Origin: Caenispirillum bisanense
GTDB taxonomy: Bacteria > Pseudomonadota > Alphaproteobacteria > Rhodospirillales > UBA2165
Direction of reading: 5' to 3'
Assembly: GCA_945877815.1 (NCBI GenBank)
Contig: CAMDWJ010000011.1
Coordinates: forward strand, 1-64,000
Length of the DNA: 64,000 bases
The notes beneath the pieces were generated by a model. It was not told the origin of the DNA. It searched no databases and saw only the letters and a program-made list of their open reading frames with translations. The first letter of the stretch is position 1, and each line of letters begins with the position of its first letter. Below, piece by piece: positions 52,280 to 61,353 of this stretch. The translations under genes and the position numbers were made by a program.

Positions 52280-53701
52280 TCACGGTCGCGCGTAGCGCAA
52301 CGTCAGATCGCCGCCCAACCACCGCACCGACAAGGGCCGCAACGGCGCGATGCGTGCGGCGAGGCCGGGATCATCGAACAGTGCCAGTGCCAATTCCGCC
52401 CAGGCCCAATCGCCGCGGCTCCGTCCGGCTTCGTCCTGCGTCCGTGCGGACCGTTCGGCAAAGGCCCGCGGATCGTCGAGCCCGAGACGAACCCGATGGA
52501 CGAGACGGCGCAGCGCCGCTTCGCCCGCCGGAGGAATCTCGACGTGGTTGGCGCGCGCGATATGAGCGAGCAACAGCAGAGGTTCCAGGGAGAAGCGATG
52601 ATAGTGCAGCGCTTTGCCGGCACGCGCGAGTTCAAGTGCGAGAAAGCCATCGGCATCGATATCGTCGAGCGCGGCGTTGAATCGCGCCATGCCCCAATCG
52701 AACAGATCGCCGTCCTGCGACGCGAGCCCGGTGGCCACTACCGAGAGCGCCGCCCAATAGGCATGGTTGTTGGCGCGGTCGGACATTCTGCCGCCGGGTG
52801 GCTGCATATAGTAAATGGCGACTCGATCGCCGATTGTGCGCAGCCATCCGGAAATTCGGCTAGCCTGTAAGCCGCGCGCGGACGGCAGTGTCTCTGCGAA
52901 CGCAAGCGCATAGGTGATGGTGCTCCATTTGCGTTCATAAGCGCCTTGTGACGACATCGTCCCTAACAATGCGCCGATGCTCGCCCAGCCGTCGAGCAGT
53001 GAGACGGTACAATCCGATGGTTCTGAGTTATCTGCGGACGTACGTAACGCGTGGTCGGCCATGAGGGAGACTGCGCTTTCGAAGGCGCGTATGGGTTTGA
53101 GCGTCCGGTTATAGGCGTCGAGGCGGTCGGGGTCGATGTGCGAATAGGTTTGATCGTCACGTCGGTAAAAACCTTCGACCAGCAGATCGTGCGGCGCCGC
53201 CTCTGCGTCTGGGCACGCGCGGACGCGCGTTACTTGCCGGACGCGCGCGCGTAATGCGTCTACATTGTAGGGCAGGCGGTAGGGTGCGGACGCTACGGAT
53301 GGTGGAGGGCGATCGAGCGCCAGGTGGCAGTCGCGCGGACCGCGTCGTCCTGCGGCCTTGATCGAACGGCTTTCGGCATGCCCTGTCAGTTCGGTCAGGC
53401 GCTTGTCGAGTCCGACCAGATAATGGCCTGATACGCGCGCGGTTCCATCGGGGGCGACCGATAGTGTCGAGATGTGATAGCCGTCCTGGCCCGGCTTGCC
53501 GCTCGACCATTCGCCAGCGCCGTCGCGCAACGCCAGCGTCACGGATTGCGTGAAGGCAGGCGATGCGCCAGAAGGGCCGCAGATCAAGGCGCCGGCATAC
53601 AGCCCATTTTCGGATCGCACCGACGTAGTTGTCAGTAAGACCATGCCTACGAGGGTGGGACACAACAAAAGCAATCGCGATATGCCGATTTTTCCGTTCA
53701 T
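52280..53701 (-). CDS. Secreted alginate-lyase-like protein (PL5-type fold)
   Basis: This 473-residue protein has a signal peptide (LLLLCPTLVGMVLLTTTSVRS). An N-terminal beta-rich part (about residues 31-130) is of unknown type. The C-terminal helical domain has the alginate-lyase (AlgL/A1-III) blocks NNHAYWAALSVVA and ELARAGKALHYHRFSLEPLLLLA. These supply the Asn-His pair and the Tyr known to be catalytic in family PL5. It would cleave a uronate polymer in the periplasm, though the substrate here is unproven. There is no alginate cluster nearby. The unusual N-terminal extension sets it apart from typical AlgL (about 370 residues). Confidence 0.65.
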   Translation of the reverse strand: MNGKIGISRLLLLCPTLVGMVLLTTTSVRSENGLYAGALICGPSGASPAFTQSVTLALRDGAGEWSSGKPGQDGYHISTLSVAPDGTARVSGHYLVGLDKRLTELTGHAESRSIKAAGRRGPRDCHLALDRPPPSVASAPYRLPYNVDALRARVRQVTRVRACPDAEAAPHDLLVEGFYRRDDQTYSHIDPDRLDAYNRTLKPIRAFESAVSLMADHALRTSADNSEPSDCTVSLLDGWASIGALLGTMSSQGAYERKWSTITYALAFAETLPSARGLQASRISGWLRTIGDRVAIYYMQPPGGRMSDRANNHAYWAALSVVATGLASQDGDLFDWGMARFNAALDDIDADGFLALELARAGKALHYHRFSLEPLLLLAHIARANHVEIPPAGEAALRRLVHRVRLGLDDPRAFAERSARTQDEAGRSRGDWAWAELALALFDDPGLAARIAPLRPLSVRWLGGDLTLRYARP

Positions 53702-53957
53702 GGATTTCCGTTCATGGAAATGAGAGTCTGTTCGAATGCGGACATTTCGGCAAGGTTCTGCTTTCTGTGAGAAAAAAGGAGACTTTCGCGCTGCCTTTCC
53801 CGCGCATCGGTAAGATACCTTGGCGCGGCGGGTGCGGCCGCGATGCGGGCTCGGAACCGCTGTCTTGCGTTGTAACCGAATTTAAGCGAGGTGACTGCTG
53901 GCCTGCGGGCTGTCCCGATCCGTTGAATTATTTCAAATGAATATGGAAGGTCTTACG

Positions 53958-55487
53958 ATGAAGGTAATTTCAACTTTGGCGTCCGCCGCGGCCCTGGCAC
54001 TGGTCTGCACGCCGACCCACGCGCAAAAGGCCATCGACACGATCAAGGTGACCATTCAGGAAGGATTCCCTACCCTCGATCTGTATCATGCGCCGTCGAA
54101 CGAGGCGGGGCAGTGGGTGCGCGATGTTTACGGTCGCCTCACCGTCTATAACGAGCACAAACGCGAAATGCAGGGCGAACTCGCCAAGTCGTGGAAGCGC
54201 ATCGACGAGCGCACACTCGAATTCGAGTTGCGCGATGACATCGTCTTTACCAGCGGCAACAAATTCACTGCCGACGACGTGAAGTACACTCTGGAATACG
54301 TCGCCGATCCGGCCCTGAACATCCGCTTCAAAGCGCGTTATACCTGGTACGAGCCCATCGAGGTTCTGAGTCCGACAAAGCTACGCCTGCGCGCGAAAGA
54401 GCCGCGTGCGGACGATCTTGAACTTCTCACCTACCGCTTTTTGATATTCGACAAAGGCGTTCACGAAAAGTTGGAAGACAAGACGACCTACGGCCGCACC
54501 TCGGGCTCATCGACCGGCGCCTACAAGCTCGTCTCGATCGATCGCACGGGCAATATTCAGGTCACGCGCAACGACGATGCGATCAAGAAGTTCCCGCATT
54601 TGCGGGCACCCATCAAGAACGTGATGGGCATTCCGATCCCGGACCGCCAAACCCAGATCGCTCAGATTCTGACGGGCGGCGTGCATGTGCTGAGCAAGGC
54701 TTCACCGGATACCTTGGCCGAACTTGCCAAGAACCCCGATCTGCGCCAGACGCCATTTCCGACCCGCATGCTTGTCTATATGACGATGGACGCCGCCGGC
54801 CGGTCCGATAACAAGATCCTTACCGATGTGCGTATCCGTCAGGCCATGTTCAAGGCCATCGACCGCGAAGGCATCATCAAGAACTTCGTGCCGGGTTCGA
54901 ATATCGCGCTCCGCCCCGATGGGATCTGTTTCGACGACAATATCGGCTGTGCATCCTCGACCAAGCCGATCGCGTACGATCCGGCGGGCGCCAAGAAGCT
55001 GATGGCCGAAGCCGGACATCCGAACGGCTTCGATATCGAACTCGGGGCCTATGCGCCTTATAAGGAGATCACCGAGGCGATCGCCGGCGATCTGCGCAAG
55101 GTGGGTATCCGCGCGAGCGTCAATACCCTGCCGCTCTCGGTCTATGTGAAAAACCGCGGCGACGGAAAACTGACGACCTTGGTCGCGGAATATCCAACCT
55201 TTGCCCAACCGAACATGATCAACATTATGGATCTTTTCTTCGGCGGCGACCGCGACTACGCCAACGATCCGACGATCAAGAAGATCTACGACGAAGGGCC
55301 CAAGATCCTTGACGATGCGAAGCGGACTGCGCTGTATAAACAAGCCGTCGATCGCGTCAACGAACAGGCGTTTATCTATCCGTTGAGCGAAATGCCCAAC
55401 ATCTTCGTCCATTCGAAGGATGTCGAGATCAAGCCGGGTTTGACCTCGATTACGGAAACGCGCCCCGGCGACTATTTCTGGAAGTAA
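53958..55487 (+). CDS. ABC transporter substrate-binding protein, family 5
   Basis: This 509-residue receptor has a signal peptide ending TPTHA, before [11 protein letters not shown]. The signature is [22 protein letters not shown] and the C-x6-C pair is CFDDNIGC. It resembles the receptor at 4916 more than the tandem set ([47 protein letters not shown]). The ATG at 53958 was chosen because it opens the signal peptide eight bases after GGAAGG; an in-frame ATG seven codons upstream is possible. No transporter genes flank it; queC follows after 22 bases. Confidence 0.91.
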   Translation: MKVISTLASAAALALVCTPTHAQKAIDTIKVTIQEGFPTLDLYHAPSNEAGQWVRDVYGRLTVYNEHKREMQGELAKSWKRIDERTLEFELRDDIVFTSGNKFTADDVKYTLEYVADPALNIRFKARYTWYEPIEVLSPTKLRLRAKEPRADDLELLTYRFLIFDKGVHEKLEDKTTYGRTSGSSTGAYKLVSIDRTGNIQVTRNDDAIKKFPHLRAPIKNVMGIPIPDRQTQIAQILTGGVHVLSKASPDTLAELAKNPDLRQTPFPTRMLVYMTMDAAGRSDNKILTDVRIRQAMFKAIDREGIIKNFVPGSNIALRPDGICFDDNIGCASSTKPIAYDPAGAKKLMAEAGHPNGFDIELGAYAPYKEITEAIAGDLRKVGIRASVNTLPLSVYVKNRGDGKLTTLVAEYPTFAQPNMINIMDLFFGGDRDYANDPTIKKIYDEGPKILDDAKRTALYKQAVDRVNEQAFIYPLSEMPNIFVHSKDVEIKPGLTSITETRPGDYFWK

Positions 55488-55509
55488 CCGGGTAGCGGAG
55501 ACGAAGTCC

Positions 55510-56202
55510 ATGGCAGGCGCGGCGCTCGTTCTGTTCTCGGGCGGACAGGATAGTGCGACGTGCCTTGCCTGGGCGCTCGATCGTTTCGATCGCGTCGAAA
55601 CCATCGGTTTTGATTACGGCCAACGCCACCGCGTCGAATTGGCGTGCCGGCAAACATTCCTGGCGCATCTTCGCGACTCGTTCCCCGCATGGGCGTCGCG
55701 GCTGGGCGAAGATCACGTGATCGATCTGTCGGTCCTCGGCGCCGTCAGCGATACGGCACTGACGCGCACAAGCGAAATCGAGTTTCAGAAAGGCGGCCTG
55801 CCCAACACCTTCGTTCCGGGCCGCAATCTTCTGTTCTTTACGTTTGCCGCCGCCATCGCCTACCGGCGCGACATCAAGCATCTCGTCGGTGGCATGTGCG
55901 AAACCGACTATTCGGGATATCCGGACTGCCGCGACGATACATTGAAGTCGCTTCAGGTCTCCCTGACGCTCGGTATGGATCGCCGCTTCGTGATCGACAC
56001 CCCCTTGATGTGGATCGATAAGGCCGAGACCTGGACTATGGCCGAGGTGCTTGGCGGCGAGGCGCTGGTCGACTTGATCGTCGAAGAAACCCATAGCTGC
56101 TATCTGGGCGATCGCAGCCGCCGTTGGAATTGGGGCTATGGTTGCGCGGCTTGTCCCGCTTGCGATCTGCGCGCCCGCGGGTGGGAGCGATTCCGCGCCT
56201 AA
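55510..56202 (+). CDS. queC: 7-cyano-7-deazaguanine synthase
   Basis: This 230-residue cytoplasmic enzyme makes preQ0 from 7-carboxy-7-deazaguanine, ammonia and ATP for queuosine tRNA modification. The PP-loop is [12 protein letters not shown] (residues 8-18). The Zn site is C197, C212, C215 and C218 ([10 protein letters not shown] and [14 protein letters not shown]). [23 protein letters not shown] is standard. No queD, queE or queF genes are in the window, so this one stands alone. It ends overlapping the convergent M23 gene by four bases. Confidence 0.95.
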   Translation: MAGAALVLFSGGQDSATCLAWALDRFDRVETIGFDYGQRHRVELACRQTFLAHLRDSFPAWASRLGEDHVIDLSVLGAVSDTALTRTSEIEFQKGGLPNTFVPGRNLLFFTFAAAIAYRRDIKHLVGGMCETDYSGYPDCRDDTLKSLQVSLTLGMDRRFVIDTPLMWIDKAETWTMAEVLGGEALVDLIVEETHSCYLGDRSRRWNWGYGCAACPACDLRARGWERFRA

Positions 56203-56807
56203 CTCTCTGCTTGCGGCACAATGCCGGCTGGAATAGCCAAAGGATCTATCGGTTTGCCGGCTTTGCGCACCTCGTAATGCAGGTGCGGCCCGGTGCTGTT
56301 CCCGGTGATGCCGACATAGCCGATGATATCGTCTTGGCCGACCCATTTGCCGATCGCGAGCGGTTTGCTGAATTCGGACAGGTGGGCATAGGCCGTCTCG
56401 ATCTGACCCGAGTGACGGATGAGAACGAATTTTCCATAGGCGCCGCGCCATCCCATATCGACGACATAACCGACGGCGGCGGCGCGGATCGGTGCGCCTC
56501 TGGGGGCGATGATGTCGATCCCTTCATGCTTTGGCCCGCCGCTGCCGCCCATCGAATAGCCGCGCGATCCGAAGCCGGAGCCGACGCCGCTGCCGGTCAC
56601 AACAGATGCCAATTGCAGACGCAGGTTCCCTCCGGCGCCGTCATCCACGGTCACGGCATTCGGTATTTTGAGTCCATAGGGCGCGGGCGCTGGGGCAGGA
56701 GCAGGCGCCGAACTTGGGCCCGGCATCGGCATCTTCACGATCGAACATCCGGCAAGCGCGGAGGCCGACAAGGCGAGCAAAAGAAGAATATGACTGCGCC
56801 GCAGCAT
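56199..56807 (-). CDS. M23-family peptidoglycan endopeptidase-like lipoprotein
   Basis: This 202-residue protein has a lipobox LAGC at residues 18-21 and an Ala/Pro-rich linker ([14 protein letters not shown]), then an M23 domain. The Zn ligands are H and D in PKHEGIDI and the HLH pair in [28 protein letters not shown] lies between. It would be anchored in an envelope membrane and cut, or bind, peptidoglycan cross-links. The complete ligand set argues for an active enzyme rather than an EnvC/NlpD-type activator. It lies downstream of the copper operon but 110 bases away, so it may be separate. Confidence 0.88.
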   Translation of the reverse strand: MLRRSHILLLLALSASALAGCSIVKMPMPGPSSAPAPAPAPAPYGLKIPNAVTVDDGAGGNLRLQLASVVTGSGVGSGFGSRGYSMGGSGGPKHEGIDIIAPRGAPIRAAAVGYVVDMGWRGAYGKFVLIRHSGQIETAYAHLSEFSKPLAIGKWVGQDDIIGYVGITGNSTGPHLHYEVRKAGKPIDPLAIPAGIVPQAES

Positions 56808-56917
56808 CGTGGAGGACGTTCCCCGGTGCGCGGGTTTTATGGTTCAAGAGACGCAGGATACGGCGCACCGACCGTCAGTTCTGCCTGAAAGTCGTGACCA
56901 AACGGTAAATTGCGGCG

Positions 56918-57241
56918 TCAAGGAACTTGCCGGACGAGCCCGGGGTATCGGTTGAAGGCCAGCTTTTGTACAAGCGAGTCTTCCAGCGTGACGATTTCAG
57001 CCAGGATTTCGTTGTTTTCAGCGCTCACCTTGCCGAGCTTCAGGCGCGGGTTCCCATGCCAGGCAAGCAGGCCTTCGACCATCGCTGTAACGCGCGCGGC
57101 GGTCAGTTCGGTGCCGCTCGTGCCATAGATGAGGTGGGCCAAGTGTCCCATATGATTGCCCATGCGGTCGTGCATCCGGCCCCTGCTCATCGTCGCATCG
57201 CCGCCCATCATGCCCATTGGCATGCCACTCTCTCCCCTCAT
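56918..57241 (-). CDS. Met/His-rich hypothetical protein at the end of the copper operon
   Basis: Not a family I recognise. The N-terminus is dense in Met, His and Gly (MPMGMMGGDATMSRGRMHDRMGNHMGH), which could bind Cu(I). The rest is a predicted helical region, TELTAARVTAMVEGLLAWHGNPRLKLGKVSAENNEILAEIVTLEDSLV. There is no clear signal peptide. A second ATG six codons in has a better ribosome site (GGGGAGAG) and may be the true start. It lies six bases after the peptidoglycan-binding gene and is probably the last gene of the CsoR-controlled set. Confidence 0.65.
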   Translation of the reverse strand: MRGESGMPMGMMGGDATMSRGRMHDRMGNHMGHLAHLIYGTSGTELTAARVTAMVEGLLAWHGNPRLKLGKVSAENNEILAEIVTLEDSLVQKLAFNRYPGLVRQVP

Positions 57242-57247
57242 GCCCCG

Positions 57248-57682
57248 TTAGGTATCTTGGCCGCTCGCCTCACCCATCATGCCTTGTGGCCTAGCGCCCT
57301 TCATCGGCATCCTTCCCGCTCCGGGCGTTTGCGCAGTTCGGCGGTCGGAAGTGACGGACGATACTCCCGGACGCGCCAAGACGCCCAACTTGTCGAGCGT
57401 TCCCTTGTCGGGTTCGCCGGTGACGGGCAAATGGTGCTGGCCTTGATAGGTGCGGATCGCCGCGTGCGTCGCGTCACCGAGCACGCCGTCGATGGCGACG
57501 GCGATGCCTTGCTTGTTCAGCGAATTTTGAAGCGCACTGACGGTCGAGGGACTGAAGGAAGTCTCTTGTGCGACCGGATCTGTCTGGGCAACAGCAAGCC
57601 GATGATTGGGCGCCACCGCCAGCATCGCCGCGAAGCCGAATACAAGAGCAACGGTTCGTACGCTTAAATGCGTGGCTTTCAT
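57248..57682 (-). CDS. Secreted peptidoglycan-binding domain protein
   Basis: This 144-residue protein has a signal peptide (VRTVALVFGFAAMLAVAPNHRLAVA). A single PG_binding_1 domain follows, VSALQNSLNKQGIAVAIDGVLGDATHAAIRTYQGQHHLPVTGEPDKGTLDKLGV. The C-terminal tail is Met-containing (GRMPMKGARPQGMMGE) and shares the MPM/GMMGE style of the next gene. It may place copper-handling parts at the cell wall, but that is inference. There is a 39-base gap from the CusF-like gene. Confidence 0.8.
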   Translation of the reverse strand: MKATHLSVRTVALVFGFAAMLAVAPNHRLAVAQTDPVAQETSFSPSTVSALQNSLNKQGIAVAIDGVLGDATHAAIRTYQGQHHLPVTGEPDKGTLDKLGVLARPGVSSVTSDRRTAQTPGAGRMPMKGARPQGMMGEASGQDT

Positions 57683-57721
57683 TTCATTTCTCCATTGTCA
57701 GGACGACAGGACGCGTCGGGT

Positions 57722-58081
57722 TTATTTGGCCGGCTCGATCGACAGCAATGTCAGCGCGCCGCCGCCCTGGCGCACTGTAAATTTCACTTTGTTGCCGACC
57801 GCGATCTGGTCGAGCATCGCCGGGTCGGCCACCTGAAAGACCATCGTCATTGCCTCCATGTCGAGTTCTTGGATCGGGCCGTGGCGCAAGGTCACCTTTT
57901 TCGTCGCCTTGTCGATCTTGCGGACCTCGCCTTCGCCCGTTCCGGTCGGTGTCGGCGCTTGGGCAAAAAGATCGAAACGCGCCTCGTCGGCGTGGTTCGA
58001 TTTTACCTGCCCGGCCGCGAGTAGGAATGCTGTGAAGAGGCCAAGTATCGCGACCGCCGATTTTTTCGAATTATTTTTCAT
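57722..58081 (-). CDS. CusF-like periplasmic copper chaperone
   Basis: This 119-residue protein has a signal peptide and a five-stranded OB-type domain: GEGEVRKIDKATKKVTLRHGPIQELDMEAMTMVFQVADPAMLDQIAVGNKVKFTV. The metal motif H...M-x-M is kept (RHGPI and EAMTMVF). The Trp that stacks on Cu(I) in E. coli CusF (position 44) is replaced by Met (LDMEAM), as in many alphaproteobacterial relatives. It would hand Cu(I) to a partner; the usual CusCBA pump is not here, only a TolC-like gene three genes upstream. Confidence 0.88.
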   Translation of the reverse strand: MKNNSKKSAVAILGLFTAFLLAAGQVKSNHADEARFDLFAQAPTPTGTGEGEVRKIDKATKKVTLRHGPIQELDMEAMTMVFQVADPAMLDQIAVGNKVKFTVRQGGGALTLLSIEPAK

Positions 58082-58103
58082 AACTCTTGCTCCTCAATGC
58101 GCG

Positions 58104-58598
58104 TCAGCGAACGGAAATCTTGCCCTTCATTCCGCCGCTGAAATGGCCGGGGATCAAGCAAGCGAAACCGATTTCCCAGGTTCCTGCCTTGGTGAAGCGC
58201 CAGACAAGTTCAGCGGACTTTCCGGGCTCGACGGAGACTGCATTGGGATCGTCGTGCTCCATCTCAGGGAACTTCTCCATGACCGCCGCGTGCTTCGTCA
58301 GCTCATCGGCGGTTCCGAGCACGAATTCATGTTTGATCTCGCCGGAATTCTTGACAACGAATTTCACGGTTTGCCCCTTGGCGACGTTGATTAGCGCTGG
58401 CTTGAAACGCATCTGGTCGGTCATCGCCACCTCGATGGTCCTGATGTTGCGTGCCTTGAGATCGCCGGGCTCGCCCATGGCGGCCGCGTGGCCGTCGTAG
58501 TGCTCGACGGGCTTTTCATCGTGACTGTGACTCGGTTCGGAAAACAATAGCGCCGGCACTGCCGTGAGAATCGCGGCGGATAGATAAAAAATGCGCAT
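58104..58598 (-). CDS. Cupredoxin-family copper protein
   Basis: This 164-residue secreted protein has a signal peptide followed by a His-containing stretch (SHSHDEKPVEHYDGHAAAMG) and a cupredoxin fold. The type-1 Cu ligands are visible: H in GEIKHEFVLG, then C, H and M in FACLIPGHFSGGMKGKI. It would carry electrons or copper in the periplasm, probably for the adjacent multicopper oxidase. There is a 33-base gap after the oxidase gene. Confidence 0.9.
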   Translation of the reverse strand: MRIFYLSAAILTAVPALLFSEPSHSHDEKPVEHYDGHAAAMGEPGDLKARNIRTIEVAMTDQMRFKPALINVAKGQTVKFVVKNSGEIKHEFVLGTADELTKHAAVMEKFPEMEHDDPNAVSVEPGKSAELVWRFTKAGTWEIGFACLIPGHFSGGMKGKISVR

Positions 58599-58631
58599 CA
58601 GAATTTCTCCTGCAGAATTTCGTTGGTCTAA

Positions 58632-59909
58632 CTAGGCTTTGAGTTCATATGCCACGGTGCCTTTGGGATGGTCGTACCAGCCCGGATCGGCGAAGTCGCC
58701 TCGGCGCAGTCCATCGCGAACCTTCGCGACCGTAAACATGCCACCCATTTCGATGGGGCCGAACGGCCCGGTTCCGGTCATCATGGGAAGTGTGTTTTCG
58801 GGAAGCGGCATTTCCATGCCGCCCATATCTGCCATGCCGCGTTCACCCATGGTCATGAAGTCGGGCACAAGCGTCACCATGCGGCGAGCGAGCCCGCGAT
58901 GATCGACGCCGATCATTGTCGGGACGCTATGACCCATGGGTCCCATCGTGTGATGCGATTTGTGGCAATGGAACGCCCAGTCGCCGGGGGCATTTGCCGT
59001 GAACTCGATGGCGCGCATGGCGCCGACAGGAATATCGGTCGTGACCTCGGGCCATCGCGCGCTCTCCTTTACCCAACCGCCATCGGTGCCGGTCACCTCG
59101 AAATCGTAGCCGTGCAGATGGATCGGGTGATTGGTCATGGTGAGATTGCCCATGCGGATGCGCACCCGGTCGCCTTTTGCGATGACCAGGGGATCGATTC
59201 CCGGAAAGACGCGGCTGTTCCAGCCCCACAGATTGAATTCGGTCATCGTGGCGATTTTCGGCGTATAGCTGCCGGGCTCGATGTCGTAGGCGTTGATTAG
59301 AAACGCGAAGTCGCGATCAACTCGATGTTGATTTGCGTCGCGCGGATGCACGATGAACAGGCCCATCATGCCCATCGCCATTTGCACCATCTCGTCGGCA
59401 TGGGGGTGGTACATGAACGTCCCGCTTTTAGTCAGCTCGAACTCGTAGACATAGGTTTTGCCGACCGGAATTTGCGGCTGCGTCAATCCGCCGACACCGT
59501 CCATCCCACTCGGCAATAAAATCCCATGCCAATGAATCGTGGTGTGTTCGGGCAGCTTGTTGGTAACGAAAAAACGAACCTTGTCGCCTTCGACCGCTTC
59601 GATCGTCGGTCCGGGGCTTTGCCCGTTGTAACCCCACAGGTTCGCCTTCATGCCGGGGGCCATTTCGCGCACGACTGGTTCGGCCACCAGATGGAATTCC
59701 TTCCAGCCGTTATTCATGCGCCAGGGTGCCGACCAGCCGTTGAGTGTGACCACTGGGTTGAACGGTCGGCCGGTTGACGGTGCCTTCGGTACTTCGGTAT
59801 TGGGGCCACCGGGATAGGCGGGCTCAGGTGCGGCGGCCAGGGCCGCGCGTCCGACGGATGCGACGGCCATCGCGGCAGCGCCGGTAAGAAGTGTGCGACG
59901 TGTGAACAT
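58632..59909 (-). CDS. Multicopper oxidase (copper-tolerance type)
   Basis: This 425-residue Tat-exported oxidase (signal TRRTLLTGAAAMAVASVG) has three cupredoxin domains. All copper motifs are present: HWHGI, MYHPHAD, HPIHLHGY and HCHKSHHTMGPMGH, the last holding type-1 and type-3 ligands and the axial Met. It probably oxidises Cu(I) to less toxic Cu(II) in the periplasm, like CueO/CopA. A Met-rich C-terminal part (MTMGERGMADMGGMEMPLPENTLPMM) can bind substrate copper. The ATG follows GGAG. It lies between the TolC-family and cupredoxin genes. Confidence 0.92.
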   Translation of the reverse strand: MFTRRTLLTGAAAMAVASVGRAALAAAPEPAYPGGPNTEVPKAPSTGRPFNPVVTLNGWSAPWRMNNGWKEFHLVAEPVVREMAPGMKANLWGYNGQSPGPTIEAVEGDKVRFFVTNKLPEHTTIHWHGILLPSGMDGVGGLTQPQIPVGKTYVYEFELTKSGTFMYHPHADEMVQMAMGMMGLFIVHPRDANQHRVDRDFAFLINAYDIEPGSYTPKIATMTEFNLWGWNSRVFPGIDPLVIAKGDRVRIRMGNLTMTNHPIHLHGYDFEVTGTDGGWVKESARWPEVTTDIPVGAMRAIEFTANAPGDWAFHCHKSHHTMGPMGHSVPTMIGVDHRGLARRMVTLVPDFMTMGERGMADMGGMEMPLPENTLPMMTGTGPFGPIEMGGMFTVAKVRDGLRRGDFADPGWYDHPKGTVAYELKA

Positions 59910-59930
59910 TTCGGTCTCCATTCCAGATCT

Positions 59931-61343
59931 TCAGTCGGCGCCGCCGGCGAGCGCGCCCAGCGACGACGGTTCGCTGGCGCGGGGTGCGGTGTCGGCGACG
60001 GCAACGAAACGCAGGTCGGTCTCAGCCAGCCAGAATTCGCGTTGAGCTTCGATCGCGGCTATGACACTGCCAATCTGATCGCGTGCATCGGCGAGCAGTT
60101 CGAACACGCCGATCAGCATGCCATTGAATCTTAGCGTTGTTTCTTCGGCAATCTGCTTACGTAACGGCAACACTTCCTTCTGGAAATGGAGTGCCAGATC
60201 GTGTGCTGTGCGATAATCGATATAGGTTTCGCGAACCTCCGAACGCGCCTTGATTGCAAGCTCGGCAAGCCTGTCGGCCGCTTGCATATAGATGTATTCT
60301 GCCCGTGCGACTTTGGTGTCGCCCCAATCGAATATTGGGATTTCCAGTGAGATTTCATATCCCGTTTGACCGGCCTGGCCCGTCGCGCTGTTGCGGAAAT
60401 AGCTTGTCTCCAAGACGTTCACGAACCGCGTCGCTTTGGTCAGGCCGAGCGATTTTGCGAGGCCCGCGATTTCCGCCTTGCCCATCCTGATGTCGAAGCG
60501 CTCGGCGATCGCGCGTGCTTCCATGTCGCCGACATCGACCGTTTGGTCCGGCGACTCGGGCAGACGGTCGGGAAGCTTGAAGGCGAGATCGCCCCCCCAA
60601 ACGCCGAGAAGTCGGGCGAGGCGTTCGCGTTCATGCGATGCGATGCGTCGTGCATTGGCGATGCGACCGACGATCTCGGCATAGAAGATCTGCTGGCGCA
60701 TATAATCGAGTGTGCTCCAATTTCCCGCAGCGCGCAGCCGTCGCGCGAATTCGACGCGGATATCGGCCGCCTCCTTCACCTGCTCGATATAGCTCGCCGC
60801 TTGCTGTGTCGCGACGGCCCGATACCAGGCACGGCGTATATCGGCGACGAAGGTGATCACGTCGTTCGCTGCCTTCATCTGGGCTTGCTCGAACCGGCGT
60901 TCTTCGATGTTGCGCGCGAGCGGCAGGGTGAGCACACCGAGAAGATTGAGCGAGAATTTCCGCTCGATATCCAGATCGTCGTTGCGGCTCAGCCGCTTGA
61001 ACGAGAATCCAGGGTTAGGCAACCGACTGGCCTGGGCGAGATCTGACGCGGCGAGACCAAGTTCGCCGTAGGCCGCCTGTAGGCCGCGATTATTGAGCAA
61101 TCCGAGTTTTACGGCATCGTCGACGTTGAGTGGCCTGCTCAAGAGTTCATCGACAGCACCACGAACGGCCGCGCGATCTTCGTCGGATTTTATCCAGGTG
61201 ATCGGGGCGCCGGTATGCGGCTGGGTCAGCGAGGCGACCTTTTCGAAACCTTGATCGGCGGTTGTGCCGGTGCAACCCACGAACAGGGTAAGAGTGAACA
61301 CGAGCGGTATCGACCTGGCTGCAACGAGTATCTGATTTTTCAT
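59931..61343 (-). CDS. TolC-family outer-membrane protein (lipoprotein)
   Basis: This 470-residue protein has a signal sequence with a lipobox-like FVGC and two TolC repeats. The first starts RPLNVDDAVKLGLLNNRGLQAAYGELGLAASDLAQASRLPNPGFSF. Long helices follow, and PIFDWGDTKVARAEYIYMQ starts the second barrel strand. The coordinates use the ATG opening the signal peptide. No RND or MFP genes accompany it. It lies 21 bases upstream of the oxidase gene, so it appears to be part of the copper operon; its pump partner is unknown. Confidence 0.88.
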   Translation of the reverse strand: MKNQILVAARSIPLVFTLTLFVGCTGTTADQGFEKVASLTQPHTGAPITWIKSDEDRAAVRGAVDELLSRPLNVDDAVKLGLLNNRGLQAAYGELGLAASDLAQASRLPNPGFSFKRLSRNDDLDIERKFSLNLLGVLTLPLARNIEERRFEQAQMKAANDVITFVADIRRAWYRAVATQQAASYIEQVKEAADIRVEFARRLRAAGNWSTLDYMRQQIFYAEIVGRIANARRIASHERERLARLLGVWGGDLAFKLPDRLPESPDQTVDVGDMEARAIAERFDIRMGKAEIAGLAKSLGLTKATRFVNVLETSYFRNSATGQAGQTGYEISLEIPIFDWGDTKVARAEYIYMQAADRLAELAIKARSEVRETYIDYRTAHDLALHFQKEVLPLRKQIAEETTLRFNGMLIGVFELLADARDQIGSVIAAIEAQREFWLAETDLRFVAVADTAPRASEPSSLGALAGGAD

Positions 61344-61353
61344 GGCCAACCCC

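Noticed and set aside
53629-53940. Plus-strand open frame of 103 codons before the receptor at 53958
   Set aside because: No ribosome site, mixed Cys/Trp-rich composition, overlaps the start of the convergent-strand lyase gene; treated as the promoter region of the receptor gene.
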